Below are positions 46,619 to 54,791 of a DNA stretch of 64,000 bases, one piece after another (positions within the stretch are counted from its first letter, which is position 1; every line of letters starts with the position of its first letter). The position numbers and the translations under genes were made by a program. This DNA is from Flavobacterium anseongense (lineage in GTDB: Bacteria > Bacteroidota > Bacteroidia > Flavobacteriales > Flavobacteriaceae). The notes under the pieces were generated by a model, which was not told the DNA's origin, did no database searches, and saw only the letters and a list, made by a program, of their open reading frames with translations. The DNA lies in the NCBI RefSeq assembly GCF_021608185.1, contig NZ_JAKIHN010000010.1, positions 50,577-114,576 of the forward strand. Direction: 5' to 3'.

Positions 46619-47116
46619 ATGAAAAAAACTGTTCTGCTTTTAGTAATAATAGTCGTCGCTTTTGCATTTTCTACTGCTCAGAGTGATAAATTTTCGAAAA
46701 AAGCATTATCAAAAAAATTAATTACTACCGAAAATAAAGAAATTTCATTTAAGGAAATTCTAAAAAAACACTACGGAAAAGTTACCGTGATTGAAGTTTG
46801 GGCTTCTTGGTGTGGCGATTGTGTAAAAGCAATGCCAAAAGTAAAAGAAATGCAGACCAACAATCCGAATGTTGACTATGTATTCATTTCAATGGATAAA
46901 GCCTTTGATAAATGGCAAGCGGGAATTGAAAAACATGAACTAAAAGGCGACCATTATTGGGCAACGGATGGTATGAAAGGTGAATTTGGAAAATCGATAG
47001 ATTTAGATTGGATTCCGAGATACATAATTATTGATAAAAAAGGTAAAATTGTAATTTATCGTGCCATTGAAACCGATTTTGATAAAATTAACGAGCAATT
47101 AAAAAAACTAGAATAA
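46619..47116 (+). CDS. Exported thioredoxin-like protein (TlpA/ResA type)
   Basis: This is a 165-aa protein with a signal peptide about 1-20 (FAFSTAQS) and a thioredoxin fold. The active site is Cys65-Gly-Asp-Cys68 in WASWCGDCVKAMP, and the cis-Pro is in DWIPRYIIIDKKG. It would reduce periplasmic disulfides or carry them to a partner. Its stop shares a base with the tpiA start (TAATG), so the two are coupled. The membrane fusion protein upstream is a plausible electron donor. Confidence 0.88.
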   Translation: MKKTVLLLVIIVVAFAFSTAQSDKFSKKALSKKLITTENKEISFKEILKKHYGKVTVIEVWASWCGDCVKAMPKVKEMQTNNPNVDYVFISMDKAFDKWQAGIEKHELKGDHYWATDGMKGEFGKSIDLDWIPRYIIIDKKGKIVIYRAIETDFDKINEQLKKLE

Positions 47117-47868
47117 TGAGACAAAAAATTGTTGCAGGCAATTGGAAAATGCACAAAAATGCAGAAGAAACAGAAGATTTATTAAATGAATTAATTGATA
47201 AATTACCATATGATGTAGAAGCACAAGTCATTGTAGCACCAACATTTATAAACCTTGCCTCAGCTGTAGATCATTTAGAGTTTACCAATATCGCCGTAGC
47301 TGCACAAAATATGAGTCAGTTTGAAAGTGGTGCCTACACAGGTGAAATTTCGGCAGATATGCTTAAAAGTGTCGGAGTAAATATTGTTATCATTGGCCAT
47401 TCTGAAAGACGTGCCTATTTTCATGAAACCGATTTTATTTTAGCAGATAAAGTAACTACTGCATTATCTCACAATATGACTGTAATTTTTTGCTTTGGCG
47501 AAGAATTGAAAGACAGACAAAACAACCAACATTTCAATGTAGTCGAAAACCAACTTCGTGATGGTCTGTTTCATATTAAAGACAAAGATTGGGAACAAAT
47601 AGTTTTGGCATACGAACCTGTTTGGGCCATCGGAACCGGTGAAACTGCTTCACCGGAACAGGCTCAGGAAATGCATCGATTCATTAGAGAAACAGTAAGA
47701 CAGCGTTATGGAAGTAATGTTGCCGAAGATGTTTCTATACTTTACGGAGGCAGCGTTAAACCTGAAAATGCTAAAGAAATTTTCTCAAAACCTGATGTCG
47801 ATGGCGGACTAATTGGTGGTGCTGCTTTAAAAGCAACCGACTTTGCCGCAATCGTTAGTTCGATATAA
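47116..47868 (+). CDS. tpiA: Triosephosphate isomerase
   Basis: This is a 250-aa glycolytic TIM barrel. It carries GNWKMHKN with catalytic Lys11, VIIGHSERR with the catalytic His, AYEPVWAIGTG with the catalytic Glu, and the phosphate loop LYGGSVKPEN and GGLIGGAALK. Length is normal. It starts within the stop of the thioredoxin gene (TAATG) and is followed by a strong terminator. Confidence 0.96.
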   Translation: MRQKIVAGNWKMHKNAEETEDLLNELIDKLPYDVEAQVIVAPTFINLASAVDHLEFTNIAVAAQNMSQFESGAYTGEISADMLKSVGVNIVIIGHSERRAYFHETDFILADKVTTALSHNMTVIFCFGEELKDRQNNQHFNVVENQLRDGLFHIKDKDWEQIVLAYEPVWAIGTGETASPEQAQEMHRFIRETVRQRYGSNVAEDVSILYGGSVKPENAKEIFSKPDVDGGLIGGAALKATDFAAIVSSI

Positions 47869-47889
47869 GAAAAATAATATTTAATTTAC

Positions 47890-47920
47890 AAACCTTTCAT
47901 TAATTTGAAAGGTTTTTTTT
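47890..47920 (+). terminator. Rho-independent terminator after tpiA
   Basis: AAACCTTTCA (47890-47899) pairs with TGAAAGGTTT (47906-47915) and is followed by a T run. Confidence 0.85.
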
Positions 47921-48012
47921 ATATTTTAAATTTTAATTTGCATTTTATCGATTTTATTTGCTTTTAATCGAATTATTCTACTATTTTTACTTCGCCCTAA
48001 AGTCAAAAACAA

Positions 48013-48483
48013 ATGAAAACAAAATTTATCCTACTATTTTTGTTCATATTCGGTTGGAATATGAATGCCCAAGTCGATATTCAAAAGCGGTTTCAATCCG
48101 ATACGAGGAAATATTATATTTGGAATAAAGAGTTTGAAAAATACGAACTCAAGGAAACCGAATACGAAAACACCATTATCGATATTCGTGAAATAGGCTC
48201 AAAAACTAATGGTTATATCGTAATCAGCATGTATGATAATGGGCAAGTCCGATTGCATCACGGTTCTATTTTTGAGTTTACCCAAACCAGTGAAGAGGAA
48301 GGAACATGGTTGATACGCTCCAAATTTATGAGAGCAAAATTGATCTACAATCCAAAAGAAAATACCATTACCTATCTTTATGATGCTGAAGGAAAGCGCT
48401 ACAGCAAATTGATGATTTTTAGTGTAACTCCTGATGAAATCCCAAATGCAAGCCTAAAAACTGTTGCCAAAACCGATGATTAA
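48013..48483 (+). CDS. Exported protein, unknown function
   Basis: This is a 156-aa protein with a signal peptide about 1-19 (FIFGWNMNAQ). The body is beta-rich (NGYIVISMYDNGQVRLHHG, NTITYLYDAEGKRYSKLMIF). No family is recognised. It sits between the tpiA terminator and prmA and is probably transcribed alone. Confidence 0.6.
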   Translation: MKTKFILLFLFIFGWNMNAQVDIQKRFQSDTRKYYIWNKEFEKYELKETEYENTIIDIREIGSKTNGYIVISMYDNGQVRLHHGSIFEFTQTSEEEGTWLIRSKFMRAKLIYNPKENTITYLYDAEGKRYSKLMIFSVTPDEIPNASLKTVAKTDD

Positions 48484-48500
48484 TTTTTTGATGAAATGAC

Positions 48501-48531
48501 TTCGCAGTAAGGGTATCGATTGTTACCTTTG
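48501..48531 (+). promoter_or_regulatory. Putative prmA promoter
   Basis: TTCG (48501-48504), 19 bp, then TACCTTTG (48524-48531) fit the Bacteroidota consensus, with one mismatch in the -33 box. The ATG follows 11 bp later, giving a very short leader. Confidence 0.55.
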
Positions 48532-48542
48532 CAAAAAAAAGA

Positions 48543-49376
48543 ATGTCAAACATCTATTTAGCATATCATTTTTCGGTTGAACCAAAAGAATTGGGTTCCG
48601 AAATTTTAATCGCAGAACTTGGCGAAAAACCTTTTGAAAGTTTTATAGAAACCGAAAACGGATTTAGCGCCTTTATTCAAAAAGACCTTTGGACTAAAAA
48701 TGTATTAGATGATATTTATTTGTTACATTCTCCTGAATTCGTTATTTCCCACACAATCGAAGAAATTGAGCAAGTCAATTGGAATGAGGAATGGGAAAAA
48801 AACTTCGAGCCAATTGATGTAGACGGAAAATGTCATGTTCGCGCACCTTTTCACCCAAAAACTAACGCCGAATTTGATATTGTTATAGAACCTAAAATGA
48901 GTTTTGGAACGGGTCATCATGAAACCACTCATATGATGATTCAGCATCTTTTAGAAACAGATGTAACCAACATGAAAACCTTAGACATGGGTTGCGGAAC
49001 AGCTATTTTAGCTATTCTTGCCGAAATGAAAGGCGCCAAACCTATTGATGCCATAGACATTGACAATTGGTGTTATTTGAATTCAATTGAAAATGCAGAG
49101 CGCAATAAATGCCATGAAATCTCCGTTTATGAAGGTGATGCTTCTTTACTGAGAAACAAAACATACGATTTGATAATTGCCAATATTAATCGCAATATTT
49201 TGCTAAACGATATGCAGCAATACGTTGATTGTTTAAACAAAAACGGTATTCTTTTGTTAAGCGGATTTTATACCGAAGATATTCCGGCTATTGATGCTTC
49301 TTGTACTGAGAAAGGTTTGACATATGTCAAAAAGTTTGAAAGGAATAATTGGACGTCGCTTAAATATGTAAATTAG
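48543..49376 (+). CDS. prmA: Ribosomal protein L11 methyltransferase
   Basis: This is a 277-aa SAM-dependent methyltransferase for ribosomal protein L11. The N-terminal substrate domain ends at about 95. The Rossmann half has MSFGTGHHETTHMM, motif I LDMGCGTAILAIL, and the NPPY-equivalent IANINRNILL. Length and motif spacing are standard. It precedes clpS by 30 bp on the same strand, an order that is common in this group. Confidence 0.92.
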   Translation: MSNIYLAYHFSVEPKELGSEILIAELGEKPFESFIETENGFSAFIQKDLWTKNVLDDIYLLHSPEFVISHTIEEIEQVNWNEEWEKNFEPIDVDGKCHVRAPFHPKTNAEFDIVIEPKMSFGTGHHETTHMMIQHLLETDVTNMKTLDMGCGTAILAILAEMKGAKPIDAIDIDNWCYLNSIENAERNKCHEISVYEGDASLLRNKTYDLIIANINRNILLNDMQQYVDCLNKNGILLLSGFYTEDIPAIDASCTEKGLTYVKKFERNNWTSLKYVN

Positions 49377-49412
49377 CAGCTAAAAATTTTACACTTGTAA
49401 AACGAAATGAAA

Positions 49413-49688
49413 ATGAGTACGATAGAAAAAATACAGGAAGACGTTTTAGTTGATGAACAAGTCGGAACCAACAATGAAATTGTATTGTATAACGATGATG
49501 TCAACACTTTTGATCATGTGATTGACACACTGATTCGTGTTTGTAACCATACTTCTGAACAAGCCGAACAATGCGCAATTTTAGTTCACTATAAAGGAAA
49601 ATGTACCGTGAAAACAGGTTCGTTTGATGAATTAAAACCACAATGTACCCAACTTTTGGAAGCTGGTTTGAGCGCGGAGATTATTTAA
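49413..49688 (+). CDS. clpS: ATP-dependent Clp protease adaptor ClpS
   Basis: This is a 91-aa adaptor that delivers N-degron substrates to ClpAP/ClpCP. It has the ClpS core NEIVLYNDDVNTFDHVIDTLIRV with the Asn-Asp-Asp substrate pocket, CNHTSEQAEQCAILVHYKGKC, and a closing LLEAGLSAEII. Two starts are possible (49407 and 49413); MSTIEKIQ at 49413 is the better N-terminus. Its 3' end overlaps a convergent gene by 8 bp. Confidence 0.93.
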   Translation: MSTIEKIQEDVLVDEQVGTNNEIVLYNDDVNTFDHVIDTLIRVCNHTSEQAEQCAILVHYKGKCTVKTGSFDELKPQCTQLLEAGLSAEII

Positions 49689-50106
49689 ACTTCCAATCAA
49701 ACTCGTCGTTATCGTTGATAATGGCGCCAATTTCAATTCGAATAATATCATCGTATTCTGATTGCAGAATCAGCCAATTACTTTCATTGAAATGATTTTC
49801 GGTTGTATCAAAATCTTCTTTTGTCCAGGAATTGAATGGCAATTCGTTTTTAACAACTTCTATATTTCTACCTATGATTTTTTTATCTAAAATCGTTGCC
49901 TCGTGATGAGAACAAATGATGTAACCCAAACGAAAATCTTCATCTTCATAAAAAGTTAAACTCAGTTTTTCATTATTATACAAACAAATAACGTTGCCAT
50001 CTTCATCGTGATATTGCTTATTTGGTTTGCCGTAAAGTAGCTCAACATCTTTCTGTTTCATTCCAAAAAGCAATTTATCTACACCGTTTTTTAAATTTAT
50101 TGTCAT
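49681..50106 (-). CDS. Hypothetical protein
   Basis: This is a 141-aa cytosolic protein. The N-terminus ITLKNGVDKLLFGMKQKDVELLYGKPNKQYHDEDG-like pattern (here INLKNGVDKLLFGM, then VELLYGKPNKQYHDEDG) resembles small immunity/SMI1-adjacent or lipoprotein-like 'bubble' domains, but I cannot name it. Acidic overall. It overlaps the end of clpS by 8 bp in convergent orientation. Confidence 0.6.
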   Translation of the reverse strand: MTINLKNGVDKLLFGMKQKDVELLYGKPNKQYHDEDGNVICLYNNEKLSLTFYEDEDFRLGYIICSHHEATILDKKIIGRNIEVVKNELPFNSWTKEDFDTTENHFNESNWLILQSEYDDIIRIEIGAIINDNDEFDWKFK

Positions 50107-50214
50107 AGTCCCGTTTTAATAATAAAAATCGTAAATGTTAAAGAATTAGAAAAAATTCATAAATTAGTACTTACGTTGCTTTTGCAAAGTTAAATTATAT
50201 TAAATAATTTATTT

Positions 50215-50697
50215 ATGAAATCTATTCAAATACTAACATTAACTATTGTGTTGAGTGTGATTGTGTTCATTATTTCACTTACTCAATTTGTAGTTACCAT
50301 TGATTACGATATCATTGAATCAGTAAGTTCCTGGCAATATTTAACCATTGGAAGTGTCGCTGTTTTTGGTGGTGGTGTATTAGAATGGTTAATCTGGTTG
50401 GCCAATCCTTTGTATATAATTTCTATAATCTTATTTGTTAAACACTATAAACTATCAATGATTACTTCTTTTTTAGCTTCATTTTTAGCTGTTATTTTTT
50501 CTACTTGGGAAGAAATTCGGGTTGACGAAAAAGGAATTTCTGCCAAAATAATTCACTTTGAGTTAGGATATTATCTTTGGGTTTCAAGTATAATCATATT
50601 GACAACAGGAATATTTATCTTTTTCAGACACAGAAGCAAAAGAAAAACGCATCATGATGGCGGTCATCATCACAGAATCATTAATCAAACTCACTAA
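50215..50697 (+). CDS. Membrane protein with histidine-rich tail
   Basis: This is a 160-aa protein with four hydrophobic helices (about 6-28, 43-66, 78-98 and 117-138) and a cytosolic tail rich in His, Arg and Lys (THHDGGHHHRIINQTH). The tail could bind metal ions. The family is unknown. The stop lies inside the first arm of its terminator. Confidence 0.6.
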   Translation: MKSIQILTLTIVLSVIVFIISLTQFVVTIDYDIIESVSSWQYLTIGSVAVFGGGVLEWLIWLANPLYIISIILFVKHYKLSMITSFLASFLAVIFSTWEEIRVDEKGISAKIIHFELGYYLWVSSIIILTTGIFIFFRHRSKRKTHHDGGHHHRIINQTH

Positions 50698-50716
50698 AAC
50701 AAGTGAGTTTTTTTTA
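50687..50716 (+). terminator. Rho-independent terminator overlapping the stop of the His-rich membrane protein
   Basis: AAACTCACT (50687-50695) pairs with AGTGAGTTT (50702-50710), followed by a T run. The TAA stop is at 50695-50697. Confidence 0.8.
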
Positions 50717-50773
50717 TTGAAAATGAATTGATTTCCAAAACAAATTTGAAAACAGATTCGTTATTTTTACGTT

Positions 50774-51604
50774 ATGCAAAACCTCAACAATTTACAGCAG
50801 TTTTCAGACAATTTACCCAATAAGGAACGAATGCCTTTGTTATTTCTCGGTCATGGAAGTCCGATGAATGCTATTGAAGAAAATGAGTTTGTTGCCGGTT
50901 TTAGAAACGTTGCCAAAACACTGCCAAAGCCAACCGCAATAATTTGTATTTCGGCGCATTGGTTTACTAATGGAACCAAAGTTACGGCTATGGAAATGCC
51001 ACAAACGATTCATGATTTTGGCGGATTTCCAAAAGCACTTTATGAGGTTCAATATCCTGCTAAAGGAAACCCCGAATTGGCTGAAGCTACCAGATTATTA
51101 TTAGAACCAACTTTAGTTGAACTTGATGAAAAATGGGGTTTGGATCATGGCGCCTGGTCGGTTTTAAAACATTTATATCCAAAGGCAGACATTCCGGTAA
51201 TTCAGTTGAGTATTGATTACACTAAACCTGCACAATATCATTTTGACTTAGCACAAAAACTAAGTAAACTGCGTAACAAGGGAATTCTGATTATTGGAAG
51301 CGGTAACATTGTGCACAATTTGGGTTTGGTTGATTTTCATAATTTCCACAAAGATGATTATGGTTTTGATTGGGCGATTGAAGCTCGGGCTAAGTTCAAC
51401 CATTATCTTTTAGATGGTGATTTCCAATCGTTGATTGATTACCAAAAAGAATCGAGAGCAATACAATTAGCTATTCCAACACCAGATCACTATTTGCCTT
51501 TGATTTATACTTTAGGATTAAAACAAAAAAACGAAGAACTATCGTTGTTTAATGATAAGCTTTTAGCTGGTAGTTTGAGTATGACTTCGGTGAAGATTGA
51601 TTGA
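50774..51604 (+). CDS. ygiD: 4,5-DOPA-dioxygenase-extradiol-like protein (YgiD type)
   Basis: This is a 276-aa class III extradiol ring-cleavage dioxygenase (LigB fold). The metal-site histidines are visible as His27 (FLGHGSPMNAI), His62 (ISAHWFTNGT) and His80 (TIHDFGGFPKALYEV). IIGSGNIVHNLG and the closing TPDHYLPLIYTLGL are typical of YgiD. The physiological substrate is not known; E. coli YgiD acts on L-DOPA in vitro. It is transcribed alone. Confidence 0.88.
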   Translation: MQNLNNLQQFSDNLPNKERMPLLFLGHGSPMNAIEENEFVAGFRNVAKTLPKPTAIICISAHWFTNGTKVTAMEMPQTIHDFGGFPKALYEVQYPAKGNPELAEATRLLLEPTLVELDEKWGLDHGAWSVLKHLYPKADIPVIQLSIDYTKPAQYHFDLAQKLSKLRNKGILIIGSGNIVHNLGLVDFHNFHKDDYGFDWAIEARAKFNHYLLDGDFQSLIDYQKESRAIQLAIPTPDHYLPLIYTLGLKQKNEELSLFNDKLLAGSLSMTSVKID

Positions 51605-51726
51605 ACTGTTTATTAGATTTTTTATATTTTTGATTAGTGGCTATACTCTAGTTACAAGCAAGCTGCCAAGATTACGCAAAAAACCTTTGCAAAAAAATTA
51701 TTTACTTTTATTTCAAAATGTGTATC

Positions 51727-52203
51727 ATGAAAATTAAAATTACATTAGGTTTATTAATATTCGCATTGGCAATTTCATGTCAGAACTCTGATAAATTTGA
51801 TTTGGAAAGTGAAACTAAGGAAATACTAAAAGCTGAAGCGAAAGCTAGGGAATATCATTTTAAGAAAAATGTAAAAGCACTCTTAGGCGGCTTTTCTAAA
51901 GATTTTATATCAATTAACAACGGCAAAATTGAAAAACCGACATACGACGAAAGTTTCAAAAAATTTGATTCTTACTTTAAGAGTGTAGAATTTATAAAAT
52001 GGGATAACAATTTGCCGCCAATTGTCCGATTTTCTGACGACGGATCGATTGCGTACGTTGCTGTCGACAAACTAGTAATTGTAAAATTTAATGATGAGAA
52101 GGGAAATAAAGTTATTGATACAACTAATTTTGCATGGCTTTCAGTTTTTAAAAAACAGAGCGGTCGATGGAGTTTGGATTGTATTGCTTCAACAAGAAGA
52201 TAA
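51727..52203 (+). CDS. Putative lipoprotein, NTF2/DUF4440-like (first cassette-like gene)
   Basis: This is a 158-aa lipoprotein (LLIFALAISC, Cys at about 18). The mature part looks like an NTF2-type cone: EILKAEAKAREYHFKKNVKALLGGFSKDFISINNGKI, then VAVDKLVIVKF and SVFKKQSGRWSLDCIAS. No function can be given. The start at 51727 gives MKIKITLG; the codon at 51718 adds MCI. The stop is followed immediately by the attC-like element at 52205-52347. Confidence 0.65.
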   Translation: MKIKITLGLLIFALAISCQNSDKFDLESETKEILKAEAKAREYHFKKNVKALLGGFSKDFISINNGKIEKPTYDESFKKFDSYFKSVEFIKWDNNLPPIVRFSDDGSIAYVAVDKLVIVKFNDEKGNKVIDTTNFAWLSVFKKQSGRWSLDCIASTRR

Positions 52204-52204
52204 A

Positions 52205-52347
52205 CGCCTGACTACAACAGCCGTTTGGCGCAATGACTGGTTTTGTCTTTATTAGCCGGAAATTATTAAGCTGAAATTTTGGTTGTCTTTAGAACAAATT
52301 ATTAAAAGAGTCGCCACTGACCACAAGCAGCAACACGCTAGGAGTAA
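52205..52347. repeat. attC-like imperfect inverted repeat (element 1)
   Basis: The left arm has CAGCCGTTTGGCGCAATGACTGG; the right arm has GTCGCCACTGACCACAAGC with a GCAACACGCTAGG end. Both arms are shared with element 2 (52862-53007), while the centre differs. It begins one base after the upstream stop, and the next gene starts 18 bp after it. Confidence 0.5.
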
Positions 52348-52364
52348 ACATCAAACACCATCTC

Positions 52365-52859
52365 TTGAAAAAAGCAATTTTAGTATTAATAATTCTTAGT
52401 TTAAATTCTTGTGGAATATTAAACAGCTATAAAAATTCTGTAACTGAAAATAGTTTTGCCAGAAAAGAACTGAAGAAGAAAAAGTTCAAAGAAAAATTCG
52501 TTCCTGAGATGAACAAAAAAATTGACTTCAAAAATTGCTATTACAATTATTCCGAATACTCACAAAGAAAAATACATTCATACCTGAAGCTATTTAAAAA
52601 TGGGCAATATGCATATTTTACAAGTAATGAAGATAATATTAATTTGAACGAACTTAATAAAGCTAATTATGTTGGCTATTATATTGTTGAAGACAATATT
52701 TTGAAATTAGAAACTCCAACCGGAAATTTGAATACACCAAGCTACAGAGTTATATGGGAATTTGTAATCAAAAATGGAGCTTTGAAAAACAAAAAATCAG
52801 AATTAGAATATGAAATTAAAAAAAATGCTAATTTGACAGAAGTTGAACCAAATTGGTAA
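52365..52859 (+). CDS. Putative lipoprotein (second cassette-like gene)
   Basis: This is a 164-aa lipoprotein with TTG start (KKAILVLIILSLNSC, Cys at about 16). The body is strongly basic and asparagine-rich, with beta segments KLFKNGQYAYFT and NYVGYYIVEDNILKLETPTG. No family is recognised. The DNA appears more AT-rich than that of the flanking housekeeping genes, though this was not computed. It sits between two related inverted repeats, an arrangement typical of a gene cassette. Confidence 0.6.
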   Translation: MKKAILVLIILSLNSCGILNSYKNSVTENSFARKELKKKKFKEKFVPEMNKKIDFKNCYYNYSEYSQRKIHSYLKLFKNGQYAYFTSNEDNINLNELNKANYVGYYIVEDNILKLETPTGNLNTPSYRVIWEFVIKNGALKNKKSELEYEIKKNANLTEVEPNW

Positions 52860-52861
52860 AA

Positions 52862-53007
52862 TGCCTACTGCTAAAAGCCGTTTGTCGCAATGGCTGGTAT
52901 CGATTTCCCAAAATGGAAAATCAAAGGCGGAAATTTACATATCTTTACACCTAACCGTTAAGATTGTCACCACTGCCGCCAAGCAACGGCACATTAGCGG
53001 TAATTGC
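52862..53007. repeat. attC-like imperfect inverted repeat (element 2)
   Basis: The left arm is GCTAAAAGCCGTTTGTCGCA (from 52870). The right arm is CCGCCAAGCAACGGCACATT (from 52976), followed by AGCGGT. The complement of the right arm reads ACCGCTAA..GCCGTT, matching the left arm with unpaired bases. Right-arm GTCACCACTG and left-arm CGCAATGGCTGG are shared with element 1. It starts two bases after the upstream stop. Confidence 0.55.
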
Positions 53008-53053
53008 TCGCCAACTTAATCCATATCATAATCTTAACGTAATAAACTAAATT

Positions 53054-53404
53054 ATGCTTATCAAAATCAATCCAAAATTGCCCATGAGAAATAAGGATTT
53101 AACAAAGAAATTTTACTTGGAAAACCTAAATTTTAATGAACTTGCTGATTATGGAAATTATTTAATAATCGAGAAAGATGATATTGAAATTCATTTTTTT
53201 GAGTTTAAAGAACTCAATCCTAAAGATAATTATGGACAAGTATATATAAGAACAGATAATATTGAAAATTTGTACAACGAACTAATAAGCAAAAAAGTAA
53301 ATATTCATCAAAATGGACATTTAGAAAGCAAACCTTGGGGACAAAGAGAATTTTCTCTATTAGATTTAGATAATAATTTATTAACTTTTGGACAAAGTAT
53401 ATAG
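53054..53404 (+). CDS. Bleomycin-resistance/VOC-like protein (third cassette-like gene)
   Basis: This is a 116-aa VOC (glyoxalase/bleomycin resistance) protein: PKLPMRNKDLTKKFYLENL, then IEIHFFEFKEL, IRTDNIENLYNEL and PWGQREFSLLDLDNNLLTF. The last block is the usual ending of Ble-type binding proteins. It may sequester a drug or modify a small molecule; the target is not known. Ble-type VOC proteins are familiar cargo of mobile gene cassettes. It is followed 6 bp later by a third, shorter repeat. Confidence 0.8.
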   Translation: MLIKINPKLPMRNKDLTKKFYLENLNFNELADYGNYLIIEKDDIEIHFFEFKELNPKDNYGQVYIRTDNIENLYNELISKKVNIHQNGHLESKPWGQREFSLLDLDNNLLTFGQSI

Positions 53405-53409
53405 AAAAA

Positions 53410-53474
53410 CGCAACAACCGCTAACAGCAGTTTGTCACAATTGCACCAGATAGCGTGGAATTGCATTCTGTGAC
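53410..53474. repeat. Partial attC-like element (element 3)
   Basis: ACCGCTAACAGCAGTTTGTC matches the left arm of element 2 (TGCTAAAAGCCGTTTGTC). The right arm differs: an inverted repeat, GTCACAATTGCA (53434-53445) with TGCATTCTGTGAC (53462-53474), closes it. It marks the right end of the cassette-like region. Confidence 0.45.
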
Positions 53475-53550
53475 TAGATTATGAGATTGCTTCGCCGGTC
53501 GGGCAATGCCCTCGTGTCCTCCTTTGTCCGAATGACAAGACTAAGGAGAA

Positions 53551-54729
53551 TTAATACTCAAACTTCCCAAACTCACTTTCAATAGTGAGTTTTTTATTTT
53601 CACTGGCTTCTACTCTACCCACAATTTGGGCATCAACACTAAAAGATTTTGAGATTTCGATTATGTCCTGGGCAATTTCGTTTGGAACATAGATTTCCAT
53701 TCGGTGACCGCAATTGAAAACCTGATACATTTCTTTCCAATCGGTTTTTGATTGTTCCTGTATCAATTTAAAAAGTGGTGGCACCGGAAATAAATTGTCT
53801 TTTATCACATGAACATTATCCACAAAATGCAGCACTTTGGTTTGTGCTCCACCGGAACAATGTACCATACCGTGAATGTCATTTGGAGAGTATTTGCTTA
53901 AAATCGCTTTGATAATCGGCGCGTAAGTTCTCGTTGGAGATAACACTAATTTTCCGGCATCAATTGGGGAATTTTTTACTTCTTCGGTAAGTTTTGTATT
54001 TCCGGAATACACCAAATCAGTTGGCACCGAACTGTCAAAACTTTCCGGATATTTATCAGCTAAATATTTGGCAAAAACATCATGACGTGCCGATGTTAAT
54101 CCGTTGCTTCCCATTCCGCCATTATAACTTTTTTCATATTTGGCCTGACCGAAAGAAGCCAAACCAACAATCACATCTCCGGCTTTTATATTGGCATTGT
54201 CAATCACATCACTTCGCTTCATTCGGGCAGTAACGGTTGAATCTACAATTATGGTTCTGACCAAATCGCCAACATCGGCAGTTTCACCACCAGTTGAATG
54301 AATGGTTACACCAAAAGTCTTTAGCTCGGCAATCAATTCTTCGGTTCCGTTGATAATCGCAGAAAGTACTTCACCCGGAATCAGGTTTTTGTTTCTTCCG
54401 ATGGTAGAGGAAAGCATGATATTATCAGTAGCGCCAACGCAAAGTAAATCGTCAATATTCATAATCAACGCATCCTGCGCAATGCCTTTCCAAACGGAAA
54501 TATCGCCGGTTTCTTTCCAATACATATACGCTAAAGACGATTTTGTTCCGGCGCCATCGGCATGCATAATGAGACAGTAATTGTCATCATTAGTCAAATA
54601 ATCGGGAACAATTTTGCAGAAGGCTTTGGGGAATAATCCTTTATCGATGTTTTTAATAGCATTGTGGACATCTTCTTTGGAAGCCGAAACCCCACGAAGA
54701 TTGTAACGTTGACTGTTATCGGAACTCAT
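53551..54729 (-). CDS. purM: AIR synthase (phosphoribosylformylglycinamidine cyclo-ligase)-like protein
   Basis: This is a 392-aa member of the PurM/SelD/HypE superfamily. It has YNLRGVSASKEDVHNAIKNID at the N-terminus, HADGAGTKSSLAY, MNIDDLLCVGATDNIML and STGGETADVGDLVRT, which are the ATP- and substrate-binding blocks. The late GMVHCSGGAQTKVLHF resembles the PurM ITGGG region. At 392 aa it is longer than E. coli PurM (345 aa), as is the related Bacteroidota form. PurM is the best assignment, but an AIR-synthase-related protein of other function is possible. Confidence 0.7.
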   Translation of the reverse strand: MSSDNSQRYNLRGVSASKEDVHNAIKNIDKGLFPKAFCKIVPDYLTNDDNYCLIMHADGAGTKSSLAYMYWKETGDISVWKGIAQDALIMNIDDLLCVGATDNIMLSSTIGRNKNLIPGEVLSAIINGTEELIAELKTFGVTIHSTGGETADVGDLVRTIIVDSTVTARMKRSDVIDNANIKAGDVIVGLASFGQAKYEKSYNGGMGSNGLTSARHDVFAKYLADKYPESFDSSVPTDLVYSGNTKLTEEVKNSPIDAGKLVLSPTRTYAPIIKAILSKYSPNDIHGMVHCSGGAQTKVLHFVDNVHVIKDNLFPVPPLFKLIQEQSKTDWKEMYQVFNCGHRMEIYVPNEIAQDIIEISKSFSVDAQIVGRVEASENKKLTIESEFGKFEY

Positions 54730-54745
54730 GTGTTGTAGTTAGTTG

Positions 54746-54764
54746 CCCTTCGACAAGCTCAGGG
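54746..54764. repeat. Short dispersed repeat of the CCCTTCGAC...CTCAGGG type
   Basis: CCCTTCGACAAGCTCAGGG lies in the leader of the purM-like gene, and its ends can pair. It is related to the elements at 8791-8825 and 45094-45117. Confidence 0.55.
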
Positions 54765-54791
54765 TAAATGTTGTGCCGCAAAGATAAGGAT

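Noticed and set aside
53475..53550. Right half of the third cassette-like element
   Set aside because: GATTGCTTCGCCGGTCGGGC and following bases resemble a common intergenic repeat and not an attC arm, so they were left out of the element.
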